A stretch of 64,000 nt of DNA from Brevibacillus parabrevis (GTDB taxonomy: Bacteria; Bacillota; Bacilli; Brevibacillales; Brevibacillaceae): assembly GCF_003710905.1 (NCBI RefSeq), contig NZ_RHHV01000023.1, positions 62,001-126,000 on the forward strand, written 5' to 3'. Shown here piece by piece: positions 17,245 to 26,566 of this stretch. The position numbers were made by a program, and so were the translations under genes. Numbering within the stretch: position 1 is the first letter of the stretch; every line of letters begins with the position of its first letter. A model generated the notes under the pieces. The model saw nothing but the letters and a program-made list of their open reading frames with translations, was not told the DNA's origin and ran no database searches.

Positions 17245-18021
17245 TTAATACGTCCGAGCAGGCTTGTACGCCACGCTCAGTTCCTGAATTTTGGAAACAA
17301 TCACACTCTCGACCTGGCTGTCCACCGCGATTTTTTCAGTCGCCAGCGGCACGAGCGGCTCGTACTCGCCAATCAGGACACTGTGCTGCGCCTGTTCGAA
17401 AAGCGGCAAGTCGTTCATGTCATTGCCAAAACAAATGAATGGTTCATCCTGCGGGGCAAACCACTCCAGGGCAGCGAGCTTGTTGACACCCCGGCAGGTG
17501 AGATCGAGAATGTCCTCTGCGGAATGGTGGTGCATGGTGACGTCGAGTTCCTTCAGTCTTGCCGCCAGCTCTTTCGTCCGGTCTGCCGATAAAATCAAGA
17601 TTTTCAAAACGGCATCCAGCTGATCGAAGTCGATGCGGCTAGCTTTGCGCCCACAGTCGATATTGCGCATGACCGGGTGAGCTTCTGTGCAGTTATGAGC
17701 GTAATCCCACTTGTCATCAATCAAAAACTGCGCTTGATGATCAGCCAGGATACGAATGATTTCTGTTGCCAACTGGCCGGGAATCGCCGTGTAGCTCTGC
17801 AACCGTCCCTGATGATAAGTCATGGCTCCATTCGCCCCGATCAGAAGATGGTTGGCAAACCGCTCATCCAAAACCGGCAGCATATCCCGGCACGGCCTGG
17901 CGGAAGCAAACCCTACGGTGTGGCCTTCCTGCTCCAGTTCAAGCAGACAATCCAGAATGCTCTTGGAGATAGGCTGCCCCTTGAAGCAGATCGTCCCATC
18001 CAAGTCGAAAATAAACCTCAT
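17245..18021 (-). CDS. HAD-superfamily hydrolase, Cof type
   Basis: The 258-aa protein begins MRFIFDLDGTICFKG, HAD motif I with the nucleophilic Asp. Motif II is LILSAD, and motifs III/IV are in VNKLAALEW and FGNDMNDLPLFEQA, the Cof-type C2b cap arrangement. Such enzymes dephosphorylate sugar phosphates or cofactors; the substrate is not readable. AGGGAGC precedes ATG 18021. The M24 gene follows 20 bases downstream. Confidence 0.9.
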   Translation of the reverse strand: MRFIFDLDGTICFKGQPISKSILDCLLELEQEGHTVGFASARPCRDMLPVLDERFANHLLIGANGAMTYHQGRLQSYTAIPGQLATEIIRILADHQAQFLIDDKWDYAHNCTEAHPVMRNIDCGRKASRIDFDQLDAVLKILILSADRTKELAARLKELDVTMHHHSAEDILDLTCRGVNKLAALEWFAPQDEPFICFGNDMNDLPLFEQAQHSVLIGEYEPLVPLATEKIAVDSQVESVIVSKIQELSVAYKPARTY

Positions 18022-18142
18022 CTGCTCCCTGTCCCCCTTTACTCTATCGCTTTCATATGTATCATCATAGAGTGCAAGAAGCCCTCTCTTGAAGGGACAG
18101 ATTTCACAAAATGACCGGGTCAGATTCGCAAAAAGCGGCTTT

Positions 18143-19522
18143 TTACCCGAACCAGGCAGCAGCCAACTGCCGGATGCCCGCCTCGATTTCTTGTTCGTTC
18201 AAAGCCCCGTACCCGAGCAGAAACGACGGGTATTCCCGGATGTCCTGCACCCAGTACCTCGCTGTCCCGTACACTTTTACCCCGTTTCGCAAAGCGCGCT
18301 CCATCCACTCTGCTTCGCTGCCTTTTTCCTTAACGGTCAAAAACGCGTGCAGCCCTGTGTCCTTTCCTTGCACGTCCACGCGTTCCCCCATCCAGCGGGA
18401 GACAGCTTGAAGAAAAGCTTGCCGCTTGTCTGCATAGCTTTTGCGCATAGCCTGCACGTGCCTGTGCCAAAAGCCGTCGGACAAATACGCGGACAATGTC
18501 AGCTGATCCAGTCTGGCGACGGGCTGATCGTATTCCGGCACACGCTGGTAAAAGCGCGACAAAAGATCATAGGGGAGCACCATGTAACTCAGATTGCAAA
18601 CAGGCAGCAACGCTTTGGACAGCCTGCCGATGTAGACCACTTTTTGCGGAGACAAGCTTTGGATCGCAGGAAGGAAGCTCTCTTCGTACTTGAACTCCCA
18701 CTCATAGTCATCTTCCACGATATAGGCGCTGGTTTGTGCCCATTCGATCAGCTCGGTTCTTTTTTCAAGCGGCATCACAAGCTTGTTGATGAACTGCTGG
18801 GACGGGCTGACGTACATGACGGTTGCCTTGCTGCTCAGAAGCTCTGGTATGGAGACGCCGTCCGCGCCTACCGTGATGCCCCGGACTTGATAGCCTCCGT
18901 TGACAAACGTGTTTCGCGCGCCGTCATAGCCAGGGTTCTCCACGCCAATGATCTGTTTCTCCCTGTCCAGAAGCTGTACCAAAACGGAAACGAGCTGCTG
19001 GGGAGTAGCTCCGACGACAATCTGCTCCGGGGTCGCCATGACTTTGCGCGTCTCGTGCAACAGCTTTGCCAGTTCTTTTCGCAGCTCGAACTCGCCCTGG
19101 TCCTGACCCTCTACCATGTAGCGCTGCTGGTGGTCGGCAATCACCCGGTTGCGCAGCTTGCTCCACTGCTGAAACGGGAAAGCTCCCAATTCGATATTGC
19201 CGTAGCGAAAATCCGTATGAATGTTCAAAGGAGCTGCCTCTGTCGTGCTTGGAGTGTGCCTGGTCGCAGGGGCTTCCGCCTTGTAGACGACCTGATATCC
19301 CTTTTTCGGCATGCTGCTGACATAGCCCTCGGACATCAATAACTGGTACGCGACTTCTACCGTATTTTTGCTGACGCCAAGCGACTGCGCGCAACTGCGA
19401 ATGGAAGGGAGAAATTCCCCGTGCCGGACTTGTCCGTTCACGATTTCGTCTCTTAGATGGTGATACATTTGCGTAAAAAGCGGTTCTTTATCGGTAAACC
19501 GGATCGTCGAAAATTCTCGCAA
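18143..19522 (-). CDS. MocR-type GntR regulator with aminotransferase-like domain
   Basis: The 459-aa protein has an N-terminal GntR winged helix (LFTQMYHHLRDEIVNGQVRHGEFLPSIRSCAQSLGVSKNTVEVAYQLLMSEGYV, roughly residues 15-70) and a class I aminotransferase domain. The PLP-lysine candidate is in YIGRLSKALLP, preceded by IVEDDYEWEF. MocR proteins sense PLP or amino-acid-derived ligands; PdxR and GabR are examples. A TTG start at 19522 follows AAAGGAG at 11 bases. No pdxST or gabT is nearby, so the target is not evident. Confidence 0.88.
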   Translation of the reverse strand: MREFSTIRFTDKEPLFTQMYHHLRDEIVNGQVRHGEFLPSIRSCAQSLGVSKNTVEVAYQLLMSEGYVSSMPKKGYQVVYKAEAPATRHTPSTTEAAPLNIHTDFRYGNIELGAFPFQQWSKLRNRVIADHQQRYMVEGQDQGEFELRKELAKLLHETRKVMATPEQIVVGATPQQLVSVLVQLLDREKQIIGVENPGYDGARNTFVNGGYQVRGITVGADGVSIPELLSSKATVMYVSPSQQFINKLVMPLEKRTELIEWAQTSAYIVEDDYEWEFKYEESFLPAIQSLSPQKVVYIGRLSKALLPVCNLSYMVLPYDLLSRFYQRVPEYDQPVARLDQLTLSAYLSDGFWHRHVQAMRKSYADKRQAFLQAVSRWMGERVDVQGKDTGLHAFLTVKEKGSEAEWMERALRNGVKVYGTARYWVQDIREYPSFLLGYGALNEQEIEAGIRQLAAAWFG

Positions 19523-19695
19523 AAACTACCGTCTCCTTTCGGCCGTACTTTGTGCATTAGTCTATCACAGAAGCTGACTCTTCTCGACGCAGGATCGTTT
19601 TGTGTGAGGGCGTCTGCTTTTTTGAGCCTGTCTTTTCCGCACCTGTCAGATATGTGAAGCTGCGCTGTTGCAGGGATGATCTTTTGGCATGCAAA

Positions 19696-19757
19696 AAAGC
19701 AACCTCTCTGTCTGCGAATCACGAATCGCGAATCGGCAGCAAGAAAGGTTGCTTTGT
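19696..19757 (-). terminator. Terminator of the Old Yellow Enzyme gene
   Basis: AAAGCAACCT and AGGTTGCTTT form a stem around a long loop. On the minus strand it is followed by TTTTTT. It lies between the NamA gene and the MocR gene. Confidence 0.7.
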
Positions 19758-19769
19758 TTTTAGGAGTGA

Positions 19770-20798
19770 TTAAAATGCACGCGCGTATTGCTTTGGCGCG
19801 TCAAGCTCGTCGGCGGACAGCTCGCGGATGGCGTGAAGCGCCCAGTACGGATCGCGCAGCATGCCGCGTCCGACAGCTACCAAATCCGTGTCGCCATTGC
19901 CGATCGACGCTTCTGCCAGCCTCGGATCGTCGAGGTTGCCGACTGCAATCACCGGAACATCCAATGCCTGCTTGATCGCGCGGGCAAGCGGCACCTGATA
20001 TCCTGGATGGATTCCCGGACGTCCGCCTGAACCGATCGGACCTTCGCCGCCACTCGACAAATGGAAAATGTCCACGCCCGCTTCTTTATATCTACGGGAC
20101 AGCTCTGTGCTGTACTCCAGGCCATAACCGCCATCTACATATTCTACCGCGGAAATCCGCATGATCAGCGGCATGTCTTCCGGGATCACTTCTTTGATCG
20201 CCTTGATGATTTCTACGCCGAACAGCGCTTTGTCCCGTCCGTATTCATCGTCCCGCAAATTCGTCAGTGGCGAGTGGAACTGATGGATCAAGTATCCGTG
20301 CGCACCGTGGATTTCAATCGTGTCCACTCCCGCTTCCACTGCGCGTCTCGCTGCCTCCTGGAACTTGACGACCATCGCTTTGACTTCTTCTGTCGTCAGT
20401 GCCCGTGGCGTTTTGTAGCGAGAGCCAGGGAAAGGAACCGCAGATGCCGAGACAGGTACTTCGGCGTCCTCCGCTTTGCGGCCAGCGTGAGCAATCTGGA
20501 TGCCGATTTTCGCGCCGTACTTGTGTACCTCGGAGATAATGCGCTTGTATGCCGGAATCTGCTCATCGGACCACAGGCCGAGGTCGAAGTTGGAAATGCG
20601 GCCATCCGGTTCCACATCTGTCATCTCTACGATGATCAAGCCTGTACCTCCTACTGCGCGAGACACGTAATGGACAAAATGCCAGTCGGTCGGCGTTCCG
20701 TCTTGCGCTTCCACGGAGTATTGGCACATAGGCGGCATCACTACGCGATTTTTCAAAGTGAGTCCTTTGAATTGAAACGGGGTAGACAACAGAGCCAT
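19770..20798 (-). CDS. namA: NADPH dehydrogenase, Old Yellow Enzyme family (YqjM-like)
   Basis: This FMN enzyme reduces activated C=C bonds and nitro compounds. The 342-aa protein has the YqjM blocks LKNRVVMPPMCQYS (with the redox-tuning Cys), IQIAHAGRKAE (His pair for substrate), IEIHGAHGYLIHQF, and the FMN phosphate site AVGRGMLRDPYWA. AAGGAG 8 bases before ATG 20798 decides the start; an in-frame GTG at 20807 is overlapped by the ribosome site. It is a single gene with a terminator. Confidence 0.92.
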   Translation of the reverse strand: MALLSTPFQFKGLTLKNRVVMPPMCQYSVEAQDGTPTDWHFVHYVSRAVGGTGLIIVEMTDVEPDGRISNFDLGLWSDEQIPAYKRIISEVHKYGAKIGIQIAHAGRKAEDAEVPVSASAVPFPGSRYKTPRALTTEEVKAMVVKFQEAARRAVEAGVDTIEIHGAHGYLIHQFHSPLTNLRDDEYGRDKALFGVEIIKAIKEVIPEDMPLIMRISAVEYVDGGYGLEYSTELSRRYKEAGVDIFHLSSGGEGPIGSGGRPGIHPGYQVPLARAIKQALDVPVIAVGNLDDPRLAEASIGNGDTDLVAVGRGMLRDPYWALHAIRELSADELDAPKQYARAF

Positions 20799-21215
20799 TG
20801 ATTCCACTCCTTACTTTTTTTCATTATCATGCCAAAAGTTAGCGACCTCTGCAATCCCCCTGCTGCACTTTCGGGTGGTGGAGTTGCAGATTAAGCGGAA
20901 AAGCTGGGTTGGGGGCGTGCTTGGGAGCTGGTGGTGATCGGCGGGAGTTTCAAGGAAAAATGCCAAATACGAAAAGCTTGCTTGGGTTTGACCTTCGTAG
21001 TCTGCTTCATCGGTACTTCAGGCGTAGCGAGGAAAGAGGCTGGTGAGTTCGACGTCAGTTTCAAAAAAAAACATGAAAACAGATTAAGGCTTTTCTTGAA
21101 GAAGATTGCTGTATGCGACTCTTTCATGCAAAAAGCTCGTTGCTGCCTGCATTAGATTTTCCGCCCCTGATCAACTTTCAAAAATCACTCCCCGACCAAA
21201 GCCTAACGTTGGCCG

Positions 21216-21417
21216 AGGAAACAGGAGAAACAAGCAGCAGGGCTTTCGGGCTCCTACCCAGCCGGAGGCGAAAAAGGAAAACGGCCTTTAAGCGGCAACG
21301 TGAATCCACTTCTCCGAACAAACTGCTTTTGACGCGGTTTTCCTGTTTCACCGCAGGCGGCCAGTTTAAGCTCCCCGCAAGAGGCCAGGTGCCCTGCTGC
21401 GGTTTCTCCTGTTTCCT
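21216..21417. repeat. Long inverted repeat, 27-28 bp arms
   Basis: The left arm at 21216-21243 begins AGGAAACAGGAGAAAC and ends CAGCAGGGC. The right arm at 21391-21417 is its complement with one mismatch and one extra base. The interval is 147 bases. A related partial copy of the right arm (CGGTTTTCCTGTTTC) lies inside, near 21335-21349. Confidence 0.75.
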
Positions 21418-21461
21418 CCCTCCACTACAGCTTCGCTCAACACCCACCTGGATTTTTCAGC

Positions 21462-21495
21462 AAAAAAAGCCATCCGCAACAACGGATAGCTTTTG
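21462..21495 (-). terminator. Terminator of citrate synthase
   Basis: AAAAGCTATCCG and CGGATGGCTTTTTTT on the minus strand form a stem with one mismatch and a T run. Confidence 0.85.
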
Positions 21496-21511
21496 TAAAA
21501 GGCAACGTCTA

Positions 21512-22615
21512 TTATTCCGGCATCGAGCCGATGTAATTCGATTGCGGGCGAATGATGCGGTTTTTCGCAGCCTGCTCCAAAATATGAGCGCTCCAGCCAA
21601 CCACGCGGCTCACGGCAAAAGTCGGAGTGAACAAGTTCTCATCCAACCCAACCGCGCGCATGACCGCAGCGGCGAAGAACTCCACGTTTGTGTTCAGCTT
21701 GCGGCCCGGTTTGTACTCGTCCAGCAGTTGCAAACCGACCTTTTCCACATGTGTCGCCAGGTCGAACCACGGATCGTCCGCCGACAGCTCGGAAGCCACC
21801 ACGCGCAAAGCTGTTGCACGCGGGTCGATCGTTTTGTAGACGCGATGACCGAAGCCCATCAGGCGGCCGCCGCTTTCCAGCTTGCTGCGCAGCCACGGCT
21901 CCGCATTTTCCTTCGTGCCAATCGCTTCGATCATCTCCGTTACTTCCGACGGAGCGCCGCCGTGCAGAGGACCTTTTAAAGCCCCGATGGCTGCCACAAT
22001 CGAAGAAATCAGGTCAGACTCGGTTGAACCGACGACACGGCCAGCAAAAGTAGAAGCGTTCATGCCATGCTCCTGCGTCAAAATCAGGTACGCATCCAGC
22101 GCACGAACATGAGCCGAGTTCGGCTTCTCGCCTTTTAGCATGTACAAATAGTTCGCCGTGTGATCAAGCTCCGGGCTAGGGGAGATCGGCTCGCGGCCTT
22201 CCAGACAGGCGAAGCGATACGCTACGATTGTAGGCATTTTCGCAGCCAGCGCAATCACCTCGTCAATCGTTGGCGGGAAGCCTTGGGAGGAGCTGCCCAG
22301 CGCGGAAACGCCTGTGCGCAGCACACTCATCATATCGACATCTGCCGGGATCAGCTTCAAAATTCCTTTGACATGCTCTGGCAGTTCGCGGTTTGCTTTC
22401 AATTTATTCTTTAATTCCGTCAGCTCCTGCTCGCTTGGCAAATGGCCGAACCAGAGCAAGTGCGCTACTTCTTCAAACGTGTGGTGAATAGCCAGATCGC
22501 GCGCCCAATAGCCGCGGTATACGAGCAATCCGTTGATTCCATCTACCAGGCTCAGGTCTGTCTCCGCTACGGCGATTCCTTCCAGACCGATTGCCAAAGG
22601 ATGTTGTTTTGTCAT
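21512..22615 (-). CDS. citA: Citrate synthase (CitA-like)
   Basis: The enzyme condenses acetyl-CoA with oxaloacetate. The 367-aa protein carries the catalytic blocks EHGMNASTFAGRV, GPLHGGAPSEV (His) and MGFGHRVYK (His), and NVEFFAAAVMRA (Asp is replaced by the usual Glu-Phe context); FTPTFAVSRVVGW holds the CoA/citrate arginine. It resembles B. subtilis CitA more than CitZ. AAAGGAG precedes ATG 22615 by 8 bases. A LysR gene lies 120 bases upstream on the same strand, whereas B. subtilis citR is divergent from citA. A methylcitrate activity cannot be excluded. Confidence 0.9.
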   Translation of the reverse strand: MTKQHPLAIGLEGIAVAETDLSLVDGINGLLVYRGYWARDLAIHHTFEEVAHLLWFGHLPSEQELTELKNKLKANRELPEHVKGILKLIPADVDMMSVLRTGVSALGSSSQGFPPTIDEVIALAAKMPTIVAYRFACLEGREPISPSPELDHTANYLYMLKGEKPNSAHVRALDAYLILTQEHGMNASTFAGRVVGSTESDLISSIVAAIGALKGPLHGGAPSEVTEMIEAIGTKENAEPWLRSKLESGGRLMGFGHRVYKTIDPRATALRVVASELSADDPWFDLATHVEKVGLQLLDEYKPGRKLNTNVEFFAAAVMRAVGLDENLFTPTFAVSRVVGWSAHILEQAAKNRIIRPQSNYIGSMPE

Positions 22616-22735
22616 GATCGCCACTCCTTTTTCTTCTCTTTTCCCTTCAGTATATCGATTATTAATATGGAAGGGAAATAAAAGAAAAACCCGTTATCAA
22701 TCACATTTTATAATCATTTGGCCCTTTGCTCCCCC

Positions 22736-23650
22736 CTACTGCCTTCCCCCTTGCACAACCGAAGGCATCGGCGGATAGAGCGCCTGCAAAATCTCCATGA
22801 AATGCTTGGCTGGCTCGCTAATTCCCACTTTCGGCACGAGCAGGTAAGAAGCCACCTTTGGCAGCACAAGCCCCGGCGTCGGCAGCTCGATAAAGCGATT
22901 TTCAAACAAATCCCGACTGACAGCCGACCGGGGCAAAAAAGACACGCCAAGCCCGTCTTCAATGAAGCGTTTGGTGATGTCCACCTGCGATACCGCCATC
23001 GTGCGCAAAGCAAGTCCTCTCTGGCGCAAAAGCAGCAGCAAATCGTCCCAGTAGCCCGGGTGATTGTGGGTCAGCAAACGGTTCGCCTGCACTTCCTGCT
23101 CCCAATCAGGCAAAGGAGCATCCATGTCGCCTCCGCTATGCGGTACAGCGAACACCACCGGATCTTCATACAGCAAGTACGTATCCAGCTGAAACTCGCC
23201 TGGCACCATCCGGGTCAGTCCCAAATCAGCCTGTCCACTCTGCACGAGCGGGCCGATCTCCACCGATTCGGCAATTTTGATCGAAATGTCTACATCCGGA
23301 TATTGCTTGGTGAAACGGTGGAGCAGATGGGAGAAGCGGGCGCGGGCAATAATCGGCGAGACAGCCAGATGAAGCTTCTCCCGGTATCCTTGCCGCCACG
23401 CCTGCAAATCTTCCATGCTGTGGTGCCACTGTTCCAAAAGACCTTTTGCATGCGGCAGATAGCGCTTGCCCGCTGCCGTCAGCCTGACGCGTTTCCCAAC
23501 CCGTTCAAACAGCTTGATCCCCAATTCCTTCTCCAGTTGTCGAATATGCTGGCTGACCGTTGGCTGGGCGATAAACAACGCCTCAGCTGTCTGATGAAAA
23601 TTTTCTGTTGTAGCCGCTACCAAAAACGTCTGCAGCACGCGAAAGTCCAC
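22736..23650 (-). CDS. LysR-type transcriptional regulator (CitR-like by position)
   Basis: The 304-aa protein has a LysR helix-turn-helix (VLQTFLVAATTENFHQTAEALFIAQPTVSQHIRQLEKELG spans residues 4-42) and a substrate-binding domain (CYNL-type block VVFAVPHSGGD, GLGVSFLPRSAV). A GTG start at 23650 with AGGAGG 7 bases before it is chosen over an ATG 102 bases upstream. Its neighbour citA suggests control of citrate synthase, as with CitR, but that is inference from position. Confidence 0.82.
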   Translation of the reverse strand: MDFRVLQTFLVAATTENFHQTAEALFIAQPTVSQHIRQLEKELGIKLFERVGKRVRLTAAGKRYLPHAKGLLEQWHHSMEDLQAWRQGYREKLHLAVSPIIARARFSHLLHRFTKQYPDVDISIKIAESVEIGPLVQSGQADLGLTRMVPGEFQLDTYLLYEDPVVFAVPHSGGDMDAPLPDWEQEVQANRLLTHNHPGYWDDLLLLLRQRGLALRTMAVSQVDITKRFIEDGLGVSFLPRSAVSRDLFENRFIELPTPGLVLPKVASYLLVPKVGISEPAKHFMEILQALYPPMPSVVQGGRQ

Positions 23651-23911
23651 ACAATCTCCTCCTATCCATCCCCTTGTCTCTGTAGCCCGAAAAGCCGTCT
23701 GCCTTACCTGTTGTCGATTAGACAAGCTGTCCAGGGTGAAAAATTGGAACAAACACTTATATTTTTGGGTCTTTCTTCCTCATTTTTGAAAAAATTTACT
23801 GGAAATCACTTTCATCCTTCCCCCTTATGGTACAATACAAAATCGAGTGCGAAAAACCATTTACAGTTCGTACGCAAAAAAAAGAGAGAGTGTTACAAAG
23901 GGGAGGAACTC

Positions 23912-25558
23912 ATGGAAACCACTACAAACGTGAACCCGCCACGCAAAAGCTCCAAAAAACCGCTGCTGATTGCGGGAGCAGCTGCTGTCGTTATTTTGGG
24001 CGGGCTCGGAACGGCCTACGCCAAATTCGACTTGTTCAAAAGCGCAAAAACGATCTACCTGCAATCGGAAGCGGAGAGCATGATGAAGTTCTCGTCCAAC
24101 GTTTCCAAGGCTTATGGGGAATACGAAGAGTACATGAAGCCATATCTGGAAAAGCCTGTGCACTCCACAACCGAACTGTCTGATATTGCGATAGATGCTA
24201 CAATCCCAGACCCGCAAGCACAAAAAATTCTCGATCTGCTGAAGAGCGCGAAAGTCGTCATGCAAAGCAACATCGACGAGCAAAAGCACCAGCAGCAAGG
24301 GAATCTCGAAGTTCATCTGAAAGACAAGAAGCTGGCTACGATTGAGTACTTCATGAACGACTCGCAGTTTGGCTTCCGTCTGCCTGATTTTTACTCGAAA
24401 TACGGCTACATGGACTTGAAAGACCGCGATGCCCTCAAGCAAAAATACGGTCAAGAGATGCCTAAGCGTTTCCTCACCTATCGCGAACTGATGGAAGCAG
24501 TCCGCTTCAACCAGGATGAAGTGAAAAGCGTGCTGACTCCGTATGCTTTGCTGTACGCAGATTCGATCAAGGACACGCAAGTAGCAATCAACAAGGATGC
24601 TTCCTTCTCGGAAGAAGGCTTCAAGGAAAGCGCTCGTGAAATCACTGTGACCTTTACCGAAGAAGAGGCAAAAGCGCTCGCAACCAAGCTGGCAGAAAAA
24701 GCGAAAGCGGACACGAAGCTGTTTGATCTGATCTACACCCGCTACCACAACGTCGCTACCTTGATGGCTGACAGCGGTTATGTGGTAGATGAAGTTTCCA
24801 AAGAAGAGTTCAAGAAAGACTACGATCAAGGCTTCGATGACTTGCTGAAAGACATTAGCGACAGCTCTACAGCGAGCAAGGAACAAGTGAAAATGGTCGT
24901 GCTCGTAGACGGCGATCACCAAATCTTGTCCCGCAAACTGATGTTTACTGGGGAAGACAACAAACAGGAAAACCTGTTCTTCTCAAGCACCGCTTACCAA
25001 AAAGGCGCGGACAGCTACTATCGCTTCGCCATCCACAACCCGGAAGATCCGAAAAACGGCGAAGTATCCTACACGTACAAAGCGACTGAGCAAAGCGGCA
25101 AAACAAACGGCAAGCTGAATCTCCTGGTAAAAGAGAACGAGCAGCCAGCGCTTGATCTGTCGACAACATTTGAAACCGTCAAAGAAGGCAAAAAAGTAGA
25201 CGGCAAGTACGATTTCGCAGTCGTTCTGGCAGACGAATACTCCGAGCCGATCGCTCTGAGCGGGAACGTCACTGTATCCGAGACATCTACAGATGCCGGG
25301 CGCGATTCCGACGCCAGCGTGAAAATCAACTTTGACCAGGCGACTCCAGACATGCCAAAAGGTATCAGCCTGAAAATGAAGTCCAAGCAAGAATTTGGCA
25401 AAGCGCTGGAAATTCCAGCCATGACAGCTGACAATGCCCTCAACCTGGCAACCATGACCGATGAGCAAATGATGGAAGTCCAACAAGAGGCAGGAGCCGC
25501 AGCAGAAAAATTCATGGCGGAAAACGCCGAGCTGGTCCAACAATTCATGATGCCATAA
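23912..25558 (+). CDS. Large membrane-anchored extracellular protein, unknown function
   Basis: The 548-aa protein has a short basic N terminus (RKSSKKP), one hydrophobic helix (about residues 17-35), then a long soluble, lysine- and acid-rich outer region with periodic strands (EVHLKDKKLATIEYFMND, FETVKEGKKVDGKYDF). It resembles the DUF945-like or outer-surface proteins of Bacillales, but I cannot name a family. AAGGGGAGG precedes ATG 23912. It stands alone between LysR (divergent) and a bidirectional terminator. It uses codons like its neighbours. Confidence 0.75.
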   Translation: METTTNVNPPRKSSKKPLLIAGAAAVVILGGLGTAYAKFDLFKSAKTIYLQSEAESMMKFSSNVSKAYGEYEEYMKPYLEKPVHSTTELSDIAIDATIPDPQAQKILDLLKSAKVVMQSNIDEQKHQQQGNLEVHLKDKKLATIEYFMNDSQFGFRLPDFYSKYGYMDLKDRDALKQKYGQEMPKRFLTYRELMEAVRFNQDEVKSVLTPYALLYADSIKDTQVAINKDASFSEEGFKESAREITVTFTEEEAKALATKLAEKAKADTKLFDLIYTRYHNVATLMADSGYVVDEVSKEEFKKDYDQGFDDLLKDISDSSTASKEQVKMVVLVDGDHQILSRKLMFTGEDNKQENLFFSSTAYQKGADSYYRFAIHNPEDPKNGEVSYTYKATEQSGKTNGKLNLLVKENEQPALDLSTTFETVKEGKKVDGKYDFAVVLADEYSEPIALSGNVTVSETSTDAGRDSDASVKINFDQATPDMPKGISLKMKSKQEFGKALEIPAMTADNALNLATMTDEQMMEVQQEAGAAAEKFMAENAELVQQFMMP

Positions 25559-25577
25559 GCATCGCAACTGCGAGAAT

Positions 25578-25620
25578 AAAAAGAACCTTGTCCACTGTGA
25601 AGTGCGGCAAGGTTCTTTTT
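25578..25620. terminator. Bidirectional terminator
   Basis: AAAAAGAACCTTG (25578-25590) and CAAGGTTCTTTTT (25608-25620) form a perfect 13-bp stem with A and T runs on the proper sides. It serves the convergent genes on both sides. Confidence 0.9.
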
Positions 25621-25621
25621 C

Positions 25622-26101
25622 TTACATATATCCCATGTAGATGATGTAGACGATCGCCGCATAAAAGACGAGACGATCTACGGTACCATAAAGCGCGCGC
25701 GACAGGCGCACACCTACCCAGCCCATTCGCAGCGGCCAAAACAGCTGAATACGCCCCACCAGCATGTCGCTGATCAGGTGCGAAAGCAATCCCCACAAGG
25801 CCGCCCAGCCCTCCGGGGAATCGCCCCAAAAAGCAGCCGGAAGCAGCAAAATGACCCACGAATGCGTCAGCGTCCGGTGCCCAAGCCCTTTTTGCAGCAT
25901 TTTGGACACAGGGCCCAGGAAATGCCCCAGCTTGCTTCTCGCCTGATCGATATCTGGCACCAGCGCCATCGTGGCACCGATTACGCTCCCCTTCCAGGAA
26001 GGGTACGCCCAGTATCCCGCGATTGCGCCAAGGAGCATATGTGTCTTCCACGTCATTTCTTTTTTCACACCGACTTTCTCAAGATGATCTTCCTCGTGCA
26101 T
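25622..26101 (-). CDS. YdjM-family membrane-bound metal-dependent hydrolase-like protein
   Basis: The 159-aa protein has several membrane helices and the family His/Asp motifs: THMLLGA, LVPDIDQARS, HRTLTHSW and LLSHLISDML. This is the LexA-regulated YdjM / metal-dependent hydrolase family (DUF457); the activity is not well established. The start is unclear: ATG 26101 lacks a ribosome site, and an internal GTG at 26068 or ATG at 26056 could be used. It lies 19 bases after the cupin gene on the same strand. Confidence 0.78.
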   Translation of the reverse strand: MHEEDHLEKVGVKKEMTWKTHMLLGAIAGYWAYPSWKGSVIGATMALVPDIDQARSKLGHFLGPVSKMLQKGLGHRTLTHSWVILLLPAAFWGDSPEGWAALWGLLSHLISDMLVGRIQLFWPLRMGWVGVRLSRALYGTVDRLVFYAAIVYIIYMGYM

Positions 26102-26120
26102 GTGGAGTTGGCGTGAACCA

Positions 26121-26483
26121 TTATGCTTCCAACAACGTCATGAAGCTGTCGGGATCAAGCTCCTCTCCCTCGATCACGATCGCTGTCATCCCAGACTCTG
26201 TTCCCGATTCGTGACCCTCGCCCGCCTGCCAAAAAGCCGCCTGGCCCGCCTGAATCGGAATCCGCTCGTCATCCTCTCCCCGCACCCAGCCCTCTCCGTT
26301 GACCACGAGAAAGAGCTGCGGGCAAACAGCCGGATGATAGCCTACTACCCCGCCGGCTTTTACATGAATACAGCCGATAGACACAGCGTCTTTCGTACGC
26401 AAAATGCGGGAAAACACCGCGCCGACAGAATCAAAACGCTCGATCTCTCTCCCAGCTTGTTCGTCAAATCGGAATCGTCTCAT
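26121..26483 (-). CDS. Cupin-domain protein
   Basis: The 120-aa protein folds as one small beta barrel. GYHPAVCPQLFLVVNGEGWVRGE and the later AFWQAGEGHESG give the two cupin motifs, with His and Glu residues that could bind a metal. GGGGGAGAGACG precedes ATG 26483. A role in sensing or small-molecule chemistry cannot be told from sequence. It is followed by the YdjM-like gene. Confidence 0.78.
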   Translation of the reverse strand: MRRFRFDEQAGREIERFDSVGAVFSRILRTKDAVSIGCIHVKAGGVVGYHPAVCPQLFLVVNGEGWVRGEDDERIPIQAGQAAFWQAGEGHESGTESGMTAIVIEGEELDPDSFMTLLEA

Positions 26484-26566
26484 CGTCTCTCCCCCATTTT
26501 TCGCACTGAACTCCTATCTTATCGCAATCGCCACATTCGTGACAGACTCTGTTTCGGCGCTCTCCG

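Larger units (their letters stand above)
20799..21511. other. Non-coding stretch of about 0.7 kb between namA and citrate synthase
   Basis: No frame here has a ribosome site with recognisable protein content; the ORFs are arginine- and serine-rich readings of repeats. It carries a 27-28 bp inverted repeat (21216-21243 and 21391-21417), a further partial copy, G-rich tracts (20904-20932) and the citrate synthase terminator. It may hold a structured RNA or a worn intergenic repeat element. Confidence 0.5.

Noticed and set aside
21113..21979. 288-aa ORF across the non-coding region and citA
   Set aside because: Its second half is antisense to citrate synthase, its first half is built of repeats, and no ribosome site precedes it.
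22718..23911. Upstream extension of the 23912 gene to a 946-aa frame
   Set aside because: It runs antisense through the LysR gene; the ribosome site and the hydrophobic anchor place the start at 23912.
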